Origin: Bacillus sp. AFS037270
GTDB lineage: Bacteria > Bacillota > Bacilli > Bacillales_B > DSM-18226
Direction: 5' to 3'
Assembly: GCF_002585305.1 (NCBI RefSeq)
Contig: NZ_NUNF01000020.1
Span: forward strand, 1-64,000
DNA: 64,000 bases
Shown in pieces: positions 8,719 to 16,729 of the stretch (its first letter is position 1; each line of letters begins with the position of its first letter). Under the pieces are notes generated by a model. The model ran no database searches, was not told the origin of the DNA, and worked only from the letters and a program-made list of their open reading frames with translations. Both the position numbers and the translations under genes were made by a program.

Positions 8719-8737
8719 AACTTTCTTAATGGGGTAG
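8713..8737 (+). promoter_or_regulatory. sigma-B-type promoter before rsbX
   Basis: GTTTAA (8713-8718), a 13-base spacer and GGGTAG (8732-8737) match the sigma-B consensus GTTT-N12..15-GGGwAw apart from the last base. It overlaps the rsbU stop. In B. subtilis the equivalent promoter lies ahead of rsbV. Confidence 0.65.
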
Positions 8738-8862
8738 TTTTTATTAAGACTTTTGAGTGTAACGTATGCCCAGGTATATAGATAATAGCTAGTATTTAAA
8801 GATAACTAAAAAAGAAACCAAAAATTTATGAAAGGCACTTGGTAAAGATGCAGGGTAAAAGA

Positions 8863-9462
8863 ATGCTTGAACTTGACTTTAACCAACATATTCAGGCAAT
8901 AGCCTATCAGGTTCCAAAGGAAGGTAATGTATTTAACGGGGATAGCTTTTATATGAAAGTAAATGACGATTACTTTATTTGTGCGGTTGCCGATGGTTTA
9001 GGGAGTGGGGAGCATGCCTATCATTCGTCAAACGCGATTCGTCAAGAGGTGAAAAATAACCATGATAAAGAGGTAGAGGTATTAATCGATAGTTGCAATC
9101 GGGTCCTCAAGAATAAAAGGGGTGCAACGATATCAATTTTAAAGGTACATTTTTTACAAAAGACATTCACCTATAGTTCGGTGGGAAACATTCAATTTGT
9201 TCTTTCTTGCCCCTCTGGTCGGTTTATCTATCCACTACCTGTCCTAGGATATTTATCTGGAAAGCCTCAAAAATACCGATGCGAAACATTTTCTTATGAA
9301 AAGGGGTCAAAATTTATTCTTCATACGGACGGTATTGCGATTCCCAGTATTAAGTCATTAGTAAGTTCCTCCTGTTCGATTGAAGAAATCTCTAACCATT
9401 TGGAGATCTATTCGAAAACAGGAAAAGACGACCTGACGTATATCGTAGGTCAACTTTTTTAA
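8863..9462 (+). CDS. rsbX: RsbX, feedback phosphatase of the stressosome
   Basis: The 199-residue PP2C-type phosphatase removes phosphate from RsbS and RsbR and resets the stressosome. Metal-binding motifs are NGDSFY (25-30), ADGLGSGE (43-50), HTDGIAIPS and KDDLTYIV near the C terminus. ATG 8863 was chosen because the N terminus MLELDFNQHIQ then lines up with B. subtilis MIQVEENEHIQ; upstream TTG 8839 and ATG 8848 are also in frame. In B. subtilis rsbX closes the operon after sigB. Here it follows rsbU directly, behind its own sigma-B-type promoter. Confidence 0.92.
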   Translation: MLELDFNQHIQAIAYQVPKEGNVFNGDSFYMKVNDDYFICAVADGLGSGEHAYHSSNAIRQEVKNNHDKEVEVLIDSCNRVLKNKRGATISILKVHFLQKTFTYSSVGNIQFVLSCPSGRFIYPLPVLGYLSGKPQKYRCETFSYEKGSKFILHTDGIAIPSIKSLVSSSCSIEEISNHLEIYSKTGKDDLTYIVGQLF

Positions 9463-9470
9463 CAAAATAT

Positions 9471-9496
9471 GTTTATTTATTTTATTTAACGGGTAT
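9471..9496 (+). promoter_or_regulatory. sigma-B-type promoter before the RsbR paralogue
   Basis: GTTTAT (9471-9476), a 14-base spacer and GGGTAT (9491-9496) give a full consensus match. It begins nine bases after the rsbX stop and lies 57 bases upstream of the start codon at 9553. Confidence 0.75.
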
Positions 9497-9552
9497 TTAC
9501 ATGTTGATACCTCTGTGAAGTGTAAAAGAGACTTACCTTAGGAGGAGCAAAA

Positions 9553-10374
9553 TTGGAAAAGTTCTATAATACTGAAAATATTTCAGAATATATCAACAAT
9601 CATAAGGATGAATTTCAGGAGAAACTATTATCTGAGGCTGTCAATGTTGCCTCTAATATTGAAGGAATTTTAAAAGAGGGTAATATTGATTTATTGAAAA
9701 ATGCTCAAAAGCTAGTTCTTTATGTTATAGAAAATAGAAAAGATGATCTTATTGCTTTTGCTAATGAAGAAGGAATTGCATGGGCGAAACATTCGCTAAC
9801 TCTTGCGTTCAAATTAGAATGGGTACATGCAATAAGACGTTCAATATGGTATTTTATCAAGCTTTATGATCGAATAAATGAGAATATTAATTTTGTTGAA
9901 AATTTTTTCGAATTGGAAGAGAGGGTTAATGATGGAATTGATGAGTTTCTAAACTCGTTTTTCATTAGCTATTCCCATTATAAAGATGAATTAATCCTTT
10001 CCCAAAGGAAATTAGTCGAACATCTTTCTGTACCGATCATACCAGTTAGCCAAACGGTAGCTGTATTGCCATTGATTGGTACGTTTGATTCTTATCGAAT
10101 GGAAATTATTGAAGAAAAAGTATTAACAGATATAGCAAAATTCAGGCTTCTAACATTAATTATCGACTTATCAGGAATATCCGATATGGACGAAGTAACC
10201 ATTGCTCATTTTCAAAAAGTGTTGATTGGTATCACGTTGATGGGAGCTAAATCAGTTATAACCGGATTACGCCCAGAACTTGTTAGGAAAATGGTACATT
10301 TAGGAATTGATCTTACTAGTTATACTGAAACAAAAGCTACCTTACAGCAAACATTAAATAATTATCTTGGTTAA
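9553..10374 (+). CDS. RsbR-family stressosome sensor
   Basis: The 273-residue protein has a helical N-terminal sensor region (about 1-160, non-haem-globin-like in RsbR paralogues) and a C-terminal STAS domain (about 165-270). The STAS switch region reads DLSGISDMDEVTIAHF (about 204-219); its threonine is the likely RsbT target. Co-antagonists of this family (RsbRA to RsbRD) join RsbS in the 1.8-MDa stressosome and sense different stresses. The start is TTG 9553 behind taggaggag. Its own sigma-B-type promoter suggests stress-induced synthesis. Which RsbR subtype it represents could not be decided. Confidence 0.88.
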   Translation: MEKFYNTENISEYINNHKDEFQEKLLSEAVNVASNIEGILKEGNIDLLKNAQKLVLYVIENRKDDLIAFANEEGIAWAKHSLTLAFKLEWVHAIRRSIWYFIKLYDRINENINFVENFFELEERVNDGIDEFLNSFFISYSHYKDELILSQRKLVEHLSVPIIPVSQTVAVLPLIGTFDSYRMEIIEEKVLTDIAKFRLLTLIIDLSGISDMDEVTIAHFQKVLIGITLMGAKSVITGLRPELVRKMVHLGIDLTSYTETKATLQQTLNNYLG

Positions 10375-10417
10375 TATATACATATTTCTAACTGTTAGCG
10401 TTAAATAAGAAATTTTT

Positions 10418-10527
10418 TTACCGGTTTGGATCACAAGGACCAATCCCCCTCCTGTCCGAAGTGGGAGGGATTCTTTAACCTCCTGATATCGGCTGCAATA
10501 ACTTGCGGCCCTTGATAAATGAGAAGA
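10418..10527 (+). ncRNA. possible structured leader RNA
   Basis: Successive hairpins can be drawn before a terminator: a weak one around ggtttggatcacaaggacc, then aatccc-c-ctc pairing with gagggatt (about 10439-10473, about 10 bp with one mismatch), then ggctgcaa-taac-ttgcggcc (about 10492-10511, 8 bp). A small membrane peptide gene starts after the terminator. The arrangement resembles a riboswitch or attenuator, but I recognise no known class. It could equally be an independent small RNA or the 3' tail of the RsbR-paralogue message. Confidence 0.3.
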
Positions 10528-10554
10528 AGCGCTCATAATTATGGGTGCTTTTTT
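10528..10554 (+). terminator. terminator after the RsbR paralogue / leader RNA
   Basis: The arms agcgctcat and atgggtgct (two G-T pairs) enclose aatt and are followed by six T. Confidence 0.75.
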
Positions 10555-10599
10555 GTTATTTGGACACACTATGGAAAAGAGGATTAGGTGGGATGTAAA

Positions 10600-10776
10600 T
10601 TGTCCAATTGGATCTATTTACACATCATTAACACGAGCTGGTTTATATTATTTGGTATTTCGATGCCTGGTCTATTTGGGTTATTTATTATTTACAAACT
10701 TTATATGCTTTCTAAAGAGCAAGGTAATCAAAGTAATCAAGACAATCAAGGGAATCAAGGGAATCAAAGTAATTAA
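10600..10776 (+). CDS. small single-span membrane peptide with GNQ repeats
   Basis: TTG 10600 follows taggtggga at six bases and opens a 58-codon frame; an in-frame GTG at 10588 lies within that ribosome site. The peptide has one hydrophobic segment (about residues 11-34, WFILFGISMPGLFGLFIIYK) and then a polar tail made of repeated GNQ/NQ units (about 43-58). A terminator follows at 10816-10849, so this looks like a complete transcription unit. No family was recognised. Small membrane peptides of this kind occur in bacilli, with roles ranging from toxin to regulator; none can be assigned here. Confidence 0.5.
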   Translation: MSNWIYLHIINTSWFILFGISMPGLFGLFIIYKLYMLSKEQGNQSNQDNQGNQGNQSN

Positions 10777-10815
10777 GACGACGGTGCAGTACCAGAGCAA
10801 TAGTATATTTCTTAA

Positions 10816-10849
10816 AACAGAGATTGAATTAGTTAGTCTCTGTTTTTTT
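10816..10849 (+). terminator. terminator of the small membrane peptide gene
   Basis: The arms aacagaga and tctctgtt are perfect, with a 13-base loop and a T tract of five to seven. Confidence 0.7.
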
Positions 10850-10899
10850 AGTATCTTGTGTTTATCATCAATATAATCATCTCTTTTTTTATGAAGTGA

Positions 10900-10946
10900 C
10901 TTATTTTGCTGCTATCTTTTGACTATCATTTGGATAGTCTTTTTTT
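10900..10946 (+). repeat. right copy of the repeat bracketing the rsb block
   Basis: It begins cttattttgct as does 6389, and ends in the hairpin gactatc-atttg-gatagtc (10921-10939) plus seven T. The hairpin arms are identical to those at 6409-6428. Both copies lie in the same orientation on either side of the rsb genes. Confidence 0.6.
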
Positions 10947-11134
10947 GTTTCTAACGTGCCGCTTTTTCTCAGTTGGATTATCATTTGCAACATTTGCATA
11001 GATATTTGTCAGAAAATTCGCATGTAAGGACATCTTCTTTAATAAAGTAAATGTAAACGGGCGTAAAAAGGCTTTCAGCCGGAAAGTTTTAAATAAAGGA
11101 ACCATGTTCTTTTTAATTATTAGGGAGGGGTTAA

Positions 11135-11962
11135 ATGCTGCATATTGTAGCCTGTATCAAACAAGTACCTGACACCAAAATTATCAAGATGAACCCGAAA
11201 ACAAACACGATGGATCGCAGGACGGCGCCTGCAATATTGAACCCGTATGATGCCCATGCTGTTGAAGAGGCGGTTCGTCTAAAGAATAGGTATGGGGGAA
11301 TCGTATCTGTTGTAACAATGGGGCCGCCTCCAGCGGTTACCGCAATTAAAAAGTGTATTGAAATAGGCGCCGATGAGGGATATTTAATCACGGACCGGCG
11401 GTTTGCGGGAGCGGATACATTGGCAACGAGCTATGCCGTGACAAAGGCGATTGAAAAAATAGCAAAACAACAGCCCGTAGATTTGATCATTTGCGGAAAA
11501 ATGTCCATTGATGGAGATACCGGGCAAGTCGGACCCGGAATTGCACGAAGGCTGGATATTCCACCGCTGACTTCTGTGAACAAAGTAGCGGAAATTAATC
11601 AAGAAGAAGGATATGCCATTGTTCATCGCAAGTTGGAGGACGGATATGAAGTCGTAAGGTCCACATTGCCGTGTTTGTTTTCCGTTGAAAAAACAATCAA
11701 TGAAGTGCCGTATTCTCCGTTTCCAAACATGATAAAAGCTGCCAGATATAAACCTCATATCTGGTCTGTTGATGACCTGGAAGAGGTTGATGTGAAGCAG
11801 CTTGGTTTGAAGGGATCTCCAACGATTGTCTCCAAAGTTTGGGCTCCACAAAAGCCGGCAGGGGGAACGTTCCTTGAAGGAAACCCAATGGCACAAGTAG
11901 ATCAGTTGGTCTCTGTCCTGATTGATAAGAAAGAATTGTTTGAATCAAAGGAGGAAATGTAA
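11135..11962 (+). CDS. etfB: electron transfer flavoprotein beta subunit
   Basis: The 275-residue EtfB/FixA-family protein pairs with EtfA to carry electrons from acyl-CoA or other dehydrogenases to the quinone pool. It opens MLHIVACIKQVPDT, has the AMP-binding-type stretch ICGKMSIDGDTGQVGPGIA near residue 128, and the recognition-loop motif LPCLFSVEKTINEVPY near 184-199. ATG 11135 follows agggagggg. The start of etfA abuts its stop codon. Neither fixCX nor an acyl-CoA dehydrogenase lies nearby, so the electron donor is unknown. A diverged fragment of the same gene lies at 17901-18060. Confidence 0.9.
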   Translation: MLHIVACIKQVPDTKIIKMNPKTNTMDRRTAPAILNPYDAHAVEEAVRLKNRYGGIVSVVTMGPPPAVTAIKKCIEIGADEGYLITDRRFAGADTLATSYAVTKAIEKIAKQQPVDLIICGKMSIDGDTGQVGPGIARRLDIPPLTSVNKVAEINQEEGYAIVHRKLEDGYEVVRSTLPCLFSVEKTINEVPYSPFPNMIKAARYKPHIWSVDDLEEVDVKQLGLKGSPTIVSKVWAPQKPAGGTFLEGNPMAQVDQLVSVLIDKKELFESKEEM

Positions 11963-12997
11963 TTGGATTTCCGAGATTATAAAGGTGTTTGGGTGTTCAT
12001 TGAACAAAAAGATGGAGTGGTTGCTTCCGTATCCCTTGAACTATTGGGTGCAGGCAGAAAGTTGGCAGACAAACGGGGAGTGGAATTGGCCGGTATTCTA
12101 ATCGGAGAAAATGTTAAACATTTAACGAATACCGTTTTTGAATACGGAGCAGATACAGTGTATGTATATGATCAACCCATCTTTCAACATTACAGGACTG
12201 AGCCCTACATGAAGGCGCTGCTGGAATGTACGGATAAATATAAACCAGAAATTATCCTCTACGGGGCCACCTCAACAGGAAAAGACCTGGCAAGTGCGGT
12301 TGCCACCGATATGCCGACAGGTTTAACGGCGGATACGACGGAGCTGGATGTTGAAGAGGAAACAGGGTTACTATTAGCGAGCAGGCCGGCTTTTGGCGGA
12401 AATATTATGGCGACCATTCTATGTAAAAAATATCGGCCCCAAATGGCTACAGTACGTGCCAAAGTCATGAAGGCGCTGACCCCAGAGTCTGGGAGAACTG
12501 GCAAGATCATTGAAGAAATAATATCCCTAAAGGAAGAAGATATTCGGACAAAAGTTTTGGAAATTGTAAAGGATACGGTAAAGAAAGTAAGAATCGACGA
12601 AGCAGATATCATTGTTGCAGGTGGAAAAGGATTAGGGAGCTTCGAGGGATTTCAGCTAATACACCAATTGGCGGAAACACTTGGGGGAGCGGTTGGTGCA
12701 AGCAGGGATGTGGTGGAAGCGGGTTGGATTGAACATGCTCATCAAGTAGGGCAAACCGGTGTGACAGTAACGCCAAAAATTTATTTTGCAATAGGTATTT
12801 CGGGTGCAATTCAACATATAGTGGGAATGAAAAATTCCGGTTTAATAATTGCCATTAATAAGGACAAAGAAGCCCCCATTTTTCAGTCCTGTCATTATGG
12901 AATTGTTGGCGATGCCTTTGAAATTGTCCCAATTCTAATTGAACAGTTTCAAAAAGCTCTATCCAAAGAGAAGGTAAGCAACACCAGCAAAGGTTGA
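11963..12997 (+). CDS. etfA: electron transfer flavoprotein alpha subunit
   Basis: The 344-residue EtfA/FixB-family protein completes the flavoprotein with etfB. The C-terminal FAD domain is intact: GGKGLGSFEGF (about 219-229), GAVGASRDVVEAGW (about 239-252), QVGQTGVTV and GISGAIQHIVGM (about 278-289). It starts with TTG 11963, directly after the etfB stop, with aaaggagg just upstream inside etfB. A terminator follows at 13071. A 110-base piece of it, nearly identical, occurs at 18061-18170. Confidence 0.9.
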   Translation: MDFRDYKGVWVFIEQKDGVVASVSLELLGAGRKLADKRGVELAGILIGENVKHLTNTVFEYGADTVYVYDQPIFQHYRTEPYMKALLECTDKYKPEIILYGATSTGKDLASAVATDMPTGLTADTTELDVEEETGLLLASRPAFGGNIMATILCKKYRPQMATVRAKVMKALTPESGRTGKIIEEIISLKEEDIRTKVLEIVKDTVKKVRIDEADIIVAGGKGLGSFEGFQLIHQLAETLGGAVGASRDVVEAGWIEHAHQVGQTGVTVTPKIYFAIGISGAIQHIVGMKNSGLIIAINKDKEAPIFQSCHYGIVGDAFEIVPILIEQFQKALSKEKVSNTSKG

Positions 12998-13070
12998 TAA
13001 ATGATGGCATAGTGGTACCAGCTGGAAATTACCTTAATATGTAAAATTCAGTCTATAATTGAAATCAAAA

Positions 13071-13104
13071 GAATCCCAGTTTAATAAAATGGGATTCTTT
13101 TTTT
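13071..13104 (+). terminator. terminator of etfBA
   Basis: The arms gaatccca and tgggattc with an 11-base loop are followed by seven T. Confidence 0.85.
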
Positions 13105-13120
13105 ATGAACAGTCAACCTA

Positions 13121-13195
13121 ACCTAAAAGGAAAAAGCTTATTAATTCAACCTTTTCCTTTTATGCTCCTCATATGCTGTTTCCGATAGTTAAGTG
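13121..13195 (-). pseudogene. 3' end fragment of a duplicated AraC-family gene
   Basis: These 75 bases match 18173-18247 with a single difference. Bases 13146-13195 correspond to the last 50 bases of the AraC-family gene at 18198-19076; the rest is its 3' flank. The match stops abruptly at 13195, where glycosidase-like sequence begins. Confidence 0.85.
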
Positions 13196-13811
13196 AGCTT
13201 AAAAATCGTGGACTAACGGAGAAGTATAATGAGATCAGTTCGTTATGGTCACAGATTGCGCAGAATGTATCTAATGATAGCCATACCTATAAATCGGCAG
13301 TAACCGAGCATTTCTATGATAATGCTGGATTTGGCCCGGCAACAGGAGCTTTAGCAAGCACCCATTATATCAATGCAGCCAAAAAATATGGGGAATTAGT
13401 CCTTGTAAATATTGACTTTTCAATTGATTTCCGTGCGCAAAGCCCTGATCACTGGTGGGAAGCTTTATTCATATGATTCATTCCTTATGGGGAGGAGTGA
13501 CAGCTGCAGCATGTTTAAAAGCTTATGAAGAATTACATGATAGTCGATACTTAAAAGCCGCCTTTCGTGCAACTATCGGTATTCTTTACTGCTATGATAA
13601 ATACAAAAGCTACAGATACGAAACTAACAACTGGGGTAGCAGCTTCAACCTATAGTATAGCAGGACCTCATATCAATAGGCCTGACTCGAAACAGATTCG
13701 GCCAGTCGACTTTCTATAAAGATGGGGGCATCTTTACTCGTTTATTTACGAAAGAAAAAGAAGCGGCTGTTTGGGACATGGGCGAAGACCTAGTTGCCTA
13801 TTTAGATGGAT
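13196..13811 (+). pseudogene. decayed fragment of the glycosidase-like gene
   Basis: The stretch corresponds to 20876-21498 of the intact gene at 19333-21732 (roughly codons 515-722). It has lost the N-terminal two thirds and the C terminus. Frame-breaking changes include a base lost at about 13468 (agctttattc versus agccttatct), loss near 13599 (gataaatac versus gatacaaatgc) and a short loss near 13686 (gactcgaaac versus gacttatctcgaaac). Patches near 13480-13590 are almost identical to the intact gene while the first 190 bases are clearly more diverged. Confidence 0.9.
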
Positions 13812-13911
13812 AAATAGGAAAACCCCTGTCAAAAGTTGTAGACCATCCTTCGACAGAGGTTATTGGAACAGCTTCAAGAAGCTGAATTAAAATATTTTAA
13901 TTTATTACTAC

Positions 13912-14058
13912 TTACATATAATCATACACGGAATCTTCAAAATAGAGCCAATGATAATATTCAATCTGTGAATCTGTCATGACCGCAATTTCTTTCTCAC
14001 TGAATTTTTGTTTTTCTAATAAATGTTTCACCTTGTAATTTCTTTCGATTTGGCTCAT
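13912..14058 (-). CDS. 48-residue small protein
   Basis: ATG 14058 (reverse strand) follows a textbook ataaggagg at seven bases and opens 48 codons beginning MSQIERNYKVKHLLEKQ and ending FEDSVYDYM. The middle, KFSEKEIAVMTDSQIEYYHWLY, has the helix-MTD-helix look of very short bacillus proteins such as the BH0509-like group, but I cannot confirm the family. It is charged, with no membrane segment. It is transcribed in the same direction as katE but lies downstream of the katE terminator. Confidence 0.6.
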   Translation of the reverse strand: MSQIERNYKVKHLLEKQKFSEKEIAVMTDSQIEYYHWLYFEDSVYDYM

Positions 14059-14189
14059 CTTAAATCCTCCTTATATATAGAAGTAGCGAAGTGACTACAA
14101 TGATAACGCTTTCTTTATTTGATTATATATCTAAAAACAAGATTAAACCAATATAAAATTTAGATAGATTTTTAAGAGTTAATACAAAC

Positions 14190-14226
14190 AATAAGACCCT
14201 AAACAATTTAATGTTCAGGGCTTATT
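14190..14226 (-). terminator. terminator of katE
   Basis: On the reverse strand aataagccctgaac pairs with gtttagggtcttatt, followed by a T-rich tail. It starts four bases after the katE stop. Confidence 0.75.
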
Positions 14227-14229
14227 GCA

Positions 14230-16236
14230 TTATAACGGACGTTCCCAGAAACGTCCCTGAGCGATTCCCTCTATGAATAGAGGTATATCCGCTTTTGATA
14301 AATCATAAACACCAGGTGCTTCTAACTGCACTCTACTTCGTTCTAGTACCTTGTTATCTTTTAAGGCCAGTGCTAAAGGTTTAAAGTGTTTGAAGGTAGT
14401 TTCAACAAATTCCAATACAGGCGGCTCGACTTGAGAACTCGTACTAATCAATAGTGCTGCATCAAAAAGACAGGAATCTGCCGTATCAAATGTATCTGTC
14501 ACTTTTAGGACAGGACTAATCGTAAACACCTTTTTTGCAACAATACTATAATTGATATTAAATTGTGCTAGGGTTCTAATCCAATCGATTAATTTTTCAT
14601 CATCGGGTTCACCGTTTAATAATATTGCTACGGATTTAGTAGTCGGTTGTCTAACCGTGTTTTCTATACTAAGGGCAGGGGACTTTTTATGTGATTTTAC
14701 TTCATGATTTTCCTCAGGAAGTTCCGCACCAATATTGTCAGCCACTTCTTCCGCTACTAGCCGATCGATATGATTTAAAAGTGCCACAACGTTATTTTTA
14801 ACCATATCCGATTTGCATTTCCCAAGCTCGAAGCTTAGTGCTTCTTTCAGATGCTGCTGTTCGATTGGAGTAAGACTGTTATAGAATAACTTCGCTTGAG
14901 AGTAGAAATCGAGAAAACTCTTACTTCTGCCTCTAATTTTACGTCCCTCGATTTTTTCCTGATAAGATTCATAGCCTCCTAGTTCAATCGGCGCCGGTTC
15001 AGGCTGATTGGCATTTAAACCGTTTCGATGATAGCTTGTTTGCCCTTGATGAATAGTCATTTGATGCATTCCATCCCGTTGATTGTTATGGAATGGACAG
15101 ACCGGCTGATTAATCGGAATCTGATGGAAATTGGGACCTCCCAGGCGGGAAAGCTGTGTATCTGTATAGGAAAATAATCGTCCTTGTAAAAGAGGGTCGT
15201 TTGAAAAATCAATGCCGGGTACTACATGACCGGGATGAAAAGCGACTTGTTCAGTTTCTGCAAAAAAGTTTTGAACATTGCGGTTTAAGGTCATTTTACC
15301 AACGATTTTTACAGGTACCTCTTCTTCTGGCCATAATTTTGTTGGATCTAAAATGTCAAAATCAAAGTTGAATTCATCTTTTTCAGGAATGATCTGCAAG
15401 CCAAGCTCCCATTCAGGAAAATCTCCTTTTTCAATCGCTTCATACAGATCTTGGCGGTGGAAGTCAGGATTTTTACCTGCAATCCTCTGTGCTTCATCCC
15501 AAACTAGTGAATGAACACCAAGTTTTGGCTTCCAGTGGAATTTGACAAAATGTGCTTCACCATCTGCATTGATCAATCGGAACGTGTGCACACCAAATCC
15601 CTCCATCATCCGTAAGCTGCGCGGGATGGCACGATCACTCATTGCCCACATAACCATATGGGCTGATTCGTGATTTTGGCCAATGAAATCCCAAAACGTA
15701 TCGTGAGCGCTCGCCCCTTGTGGAATTTCTGTATGAGGTTCAGGTTTAAGAGCATGTACAAAGTCCGGAAACTTAATCGCATCTTGAATAAAGAAAACAG
15801 GCATATTATTACCAACTAAATCAAAGTTGCCTTCATCTGTATAAAATTTGGTCGCAAATCCTCGGACGTCGCGAACGGTATCACTTGACCCTTTAGAGCC
15901 CTGTACCGTTGAGAAGCGTACAAAAACTGGTGTCGTTTTGGAGGTATCAGTGAGAAAGTCAGCTTTCGTATATTCAACCAAAGATTCATAGAGTTGAAAG
16001 ATTCCATGGGCCCCTACTCCACGGGCATGAACCACCCGTTCTGGAATCCGTTCATGGTCAAAATGGGTCATCTTTTCGCGAAAATGAAAATCCTCCATCA
16101 ATGTCGGTCCTCTTAACCCAGCCTTTAAAGAAAACTCGTCTTCAGACACTTTTAGCCCTTGGTTAGTAGTCAAAGGAGCCTTTTCTTCATTATTAATAGA
16201 AAAATTATTTAATTGAACAGCCTTCTTATTTTCCAT
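14230..16236 (-). CDS. katE: large-subunit catalase (HPII/KatE type)
   Basis: The 668-residue haem catalase destroys hydrogen peroxide. Essential residues are visible: His70 in RVVHARGVGAHG, Asn143 in LVGNNMPVFF and the haem-ligand Tyr357 in RLFSYTDTQ. The extra C-terminal amidotransferase-like domain of clade 2 catalases spans about residues 530-668 (VAILLNGEPDDEKLIDWI region). ATG 16236 follows gtgaggagg; a longer frame starts further upstream without support. A sigma-B-type promoter lies 74 bases before the start codon, matching the known sigma-B control of katE in B. subtilis. It separates the two halves of the duplicated etf/glycosidase block. Confidence 0.95.
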   Translation of the reverse strand: MENKKAVQLNNFSINNEEKAPLTTNQGLKVSEDEFSLKAGLRGPTLMEDFHFREKMTHFDHERIPERVVHARGVGAHGIFQLYESLVEYTKADFLTDTSKTTPVFVRFSTVQGSKGSSDTVRDVRGFATKFYTDEGNFDLVGNNMPVFFIQDAIKFPDFVHALKPEPHTEIPQGASAHDTFWDFIGQNHESAHMVMWAMSDRAIPRSLRMMEGFGVHTFRLINADGEAHFVKFHWKPKLGVHSLVWDEAQRIAGKNPDFHRQDLYEAIEKGDFPEWELGLQIIPEKDEFNFDFDILDPTKLWPEEEVPVKIVGKMTLNRNVQNFFAETEQVAFHPGHVVPGIDFSNDPLLQGRLFSYTDTQLSRLGGPNFHQIPINQPVCPFHNNQRDGMHQMTIHQGQTSYHRNGLNANQPEPAPIELGGYESYQEKIEGRKIRGRSKSFLDFYSQAKLFYNSLTPIEQQHLKEALSFELGKCKSDMVKNNVVALLNHIDRLVAEEVADNIGAELPEENHEVKSHKKSPALSIENTVRQPTTKSVAILLNGEPDDEKLIDWIRTLAQFNINYSIVAKKVFTISPVLKVTDTFDTADSCLFDAALLISTSSQVEPPVLEFVETTFKHFKPLALALKDNKVLERSRVQLEAPGVYDLSKADIPLFIEGIAQGRFWERPL

Positions 16237-16309
16237 AGTGATCCTCCTCACGAAAATATGTACACACATAAAAAAGAAAGAGCGGTTAAATGAATTACCC
16301 ACTCCTTCG

Positions 16310-16335
16310 GTACCCTTTTTAAAGGTAAGTGAAAC
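16310..16335 (-). promoter_or_regulatory. sigma-B-type promoter of katE
   Basis: Reading the reverse strand, GTTTCA (16335-16330), a 14-base spacer and GGGTAC (16315-16310) fit the sigma-B consensus. It lies upstream of katE in the correct orientation. Confidence 0.7.
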
Positions 16336-16413
16336 GTTTTGAACAAGGCAATTGACAATCTGTTTGGTGAGTTAAGAACCACATAACAGCAGCATTGAAA
16401 CAGTATATCCTGA

Positions 16414-16527
16414 AGTAGTAAAAATAAGTCAACAATTAGAAAAGGTGAATTAGTCACTCTTGTTGCTGAAGGGATTGATGAAAAACATGCTTTTCTATCA
16501 CTAGAAGAATTCCTTCTAAATTATTAG
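16414..16527 (+). pseudogene. HPr-like C-terminal fragment
   Basis: An open stretch without a start codon encodes STIRKGELVTLVAEGIDE and then KHAFLSLEEFLLNY before a stop. The KGE-VTL-AEG-DE-A-LEE-L pattern is that of the last strand and helix of HPr/Crh phosphocarrier proteins. The region carrying His15 is missing. A good terminator follows at 16561. It appears to be the tail of a lost gene; the identification rests on the short pattern only. Confidence 0.45.
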
Positions 16528-16560
16528 ATTAAACCTTGAATATTCTTGATTTAAATAGAC

Positions 16561-16600
16561 AAAATCCCCTTTGGCTATTAAATTGCGGAAGGGGATTTTT
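16561..16600 (+). terminator. terminator after the HPr-like remnant
   Basis: The arms aatcccctt and aaggggatt are perfect, with a 17-base loop and a T-rich tail. Confidence 0.75.
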
Positions 16601-16729
16601 ATTTTCCAATAGGGATCTATCTACTTAATCGACATGCTGAGAATGCCTCAATTCCTTAGTTCTGTATTTCATAAACACATCGAATTCAATGATAATTTCA
16701 CAGGAAGAATAAGTATTTTAATAGTAAAA

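Larger units (their letters stand above)
10777..11134. other. gap with two terminators before etfB
   Basis: Two terminators (10816-10849 and 10921-10946) are the only features. No gene is seen between the second terminator and etfB, although the second hairpin has no gene to serve, which suggests that something was lost. Confidence 0.45.

Noticed and set aside
10541..10876. 111-codon frame overlapping the small membrane peptide
   Set aside because: It runs through a terminator and the repeat region in another frame; the TTG 10600 frame has the better ribosome site and hydrophobic profile.
13121..13195. Treating the AraC fragment and glycosidase fragment as unrelated junk
   Set aside because: Near-identical alignment to 18173-18247 and 20876-21498 in the same order shows that they are parts of one duplicated block.
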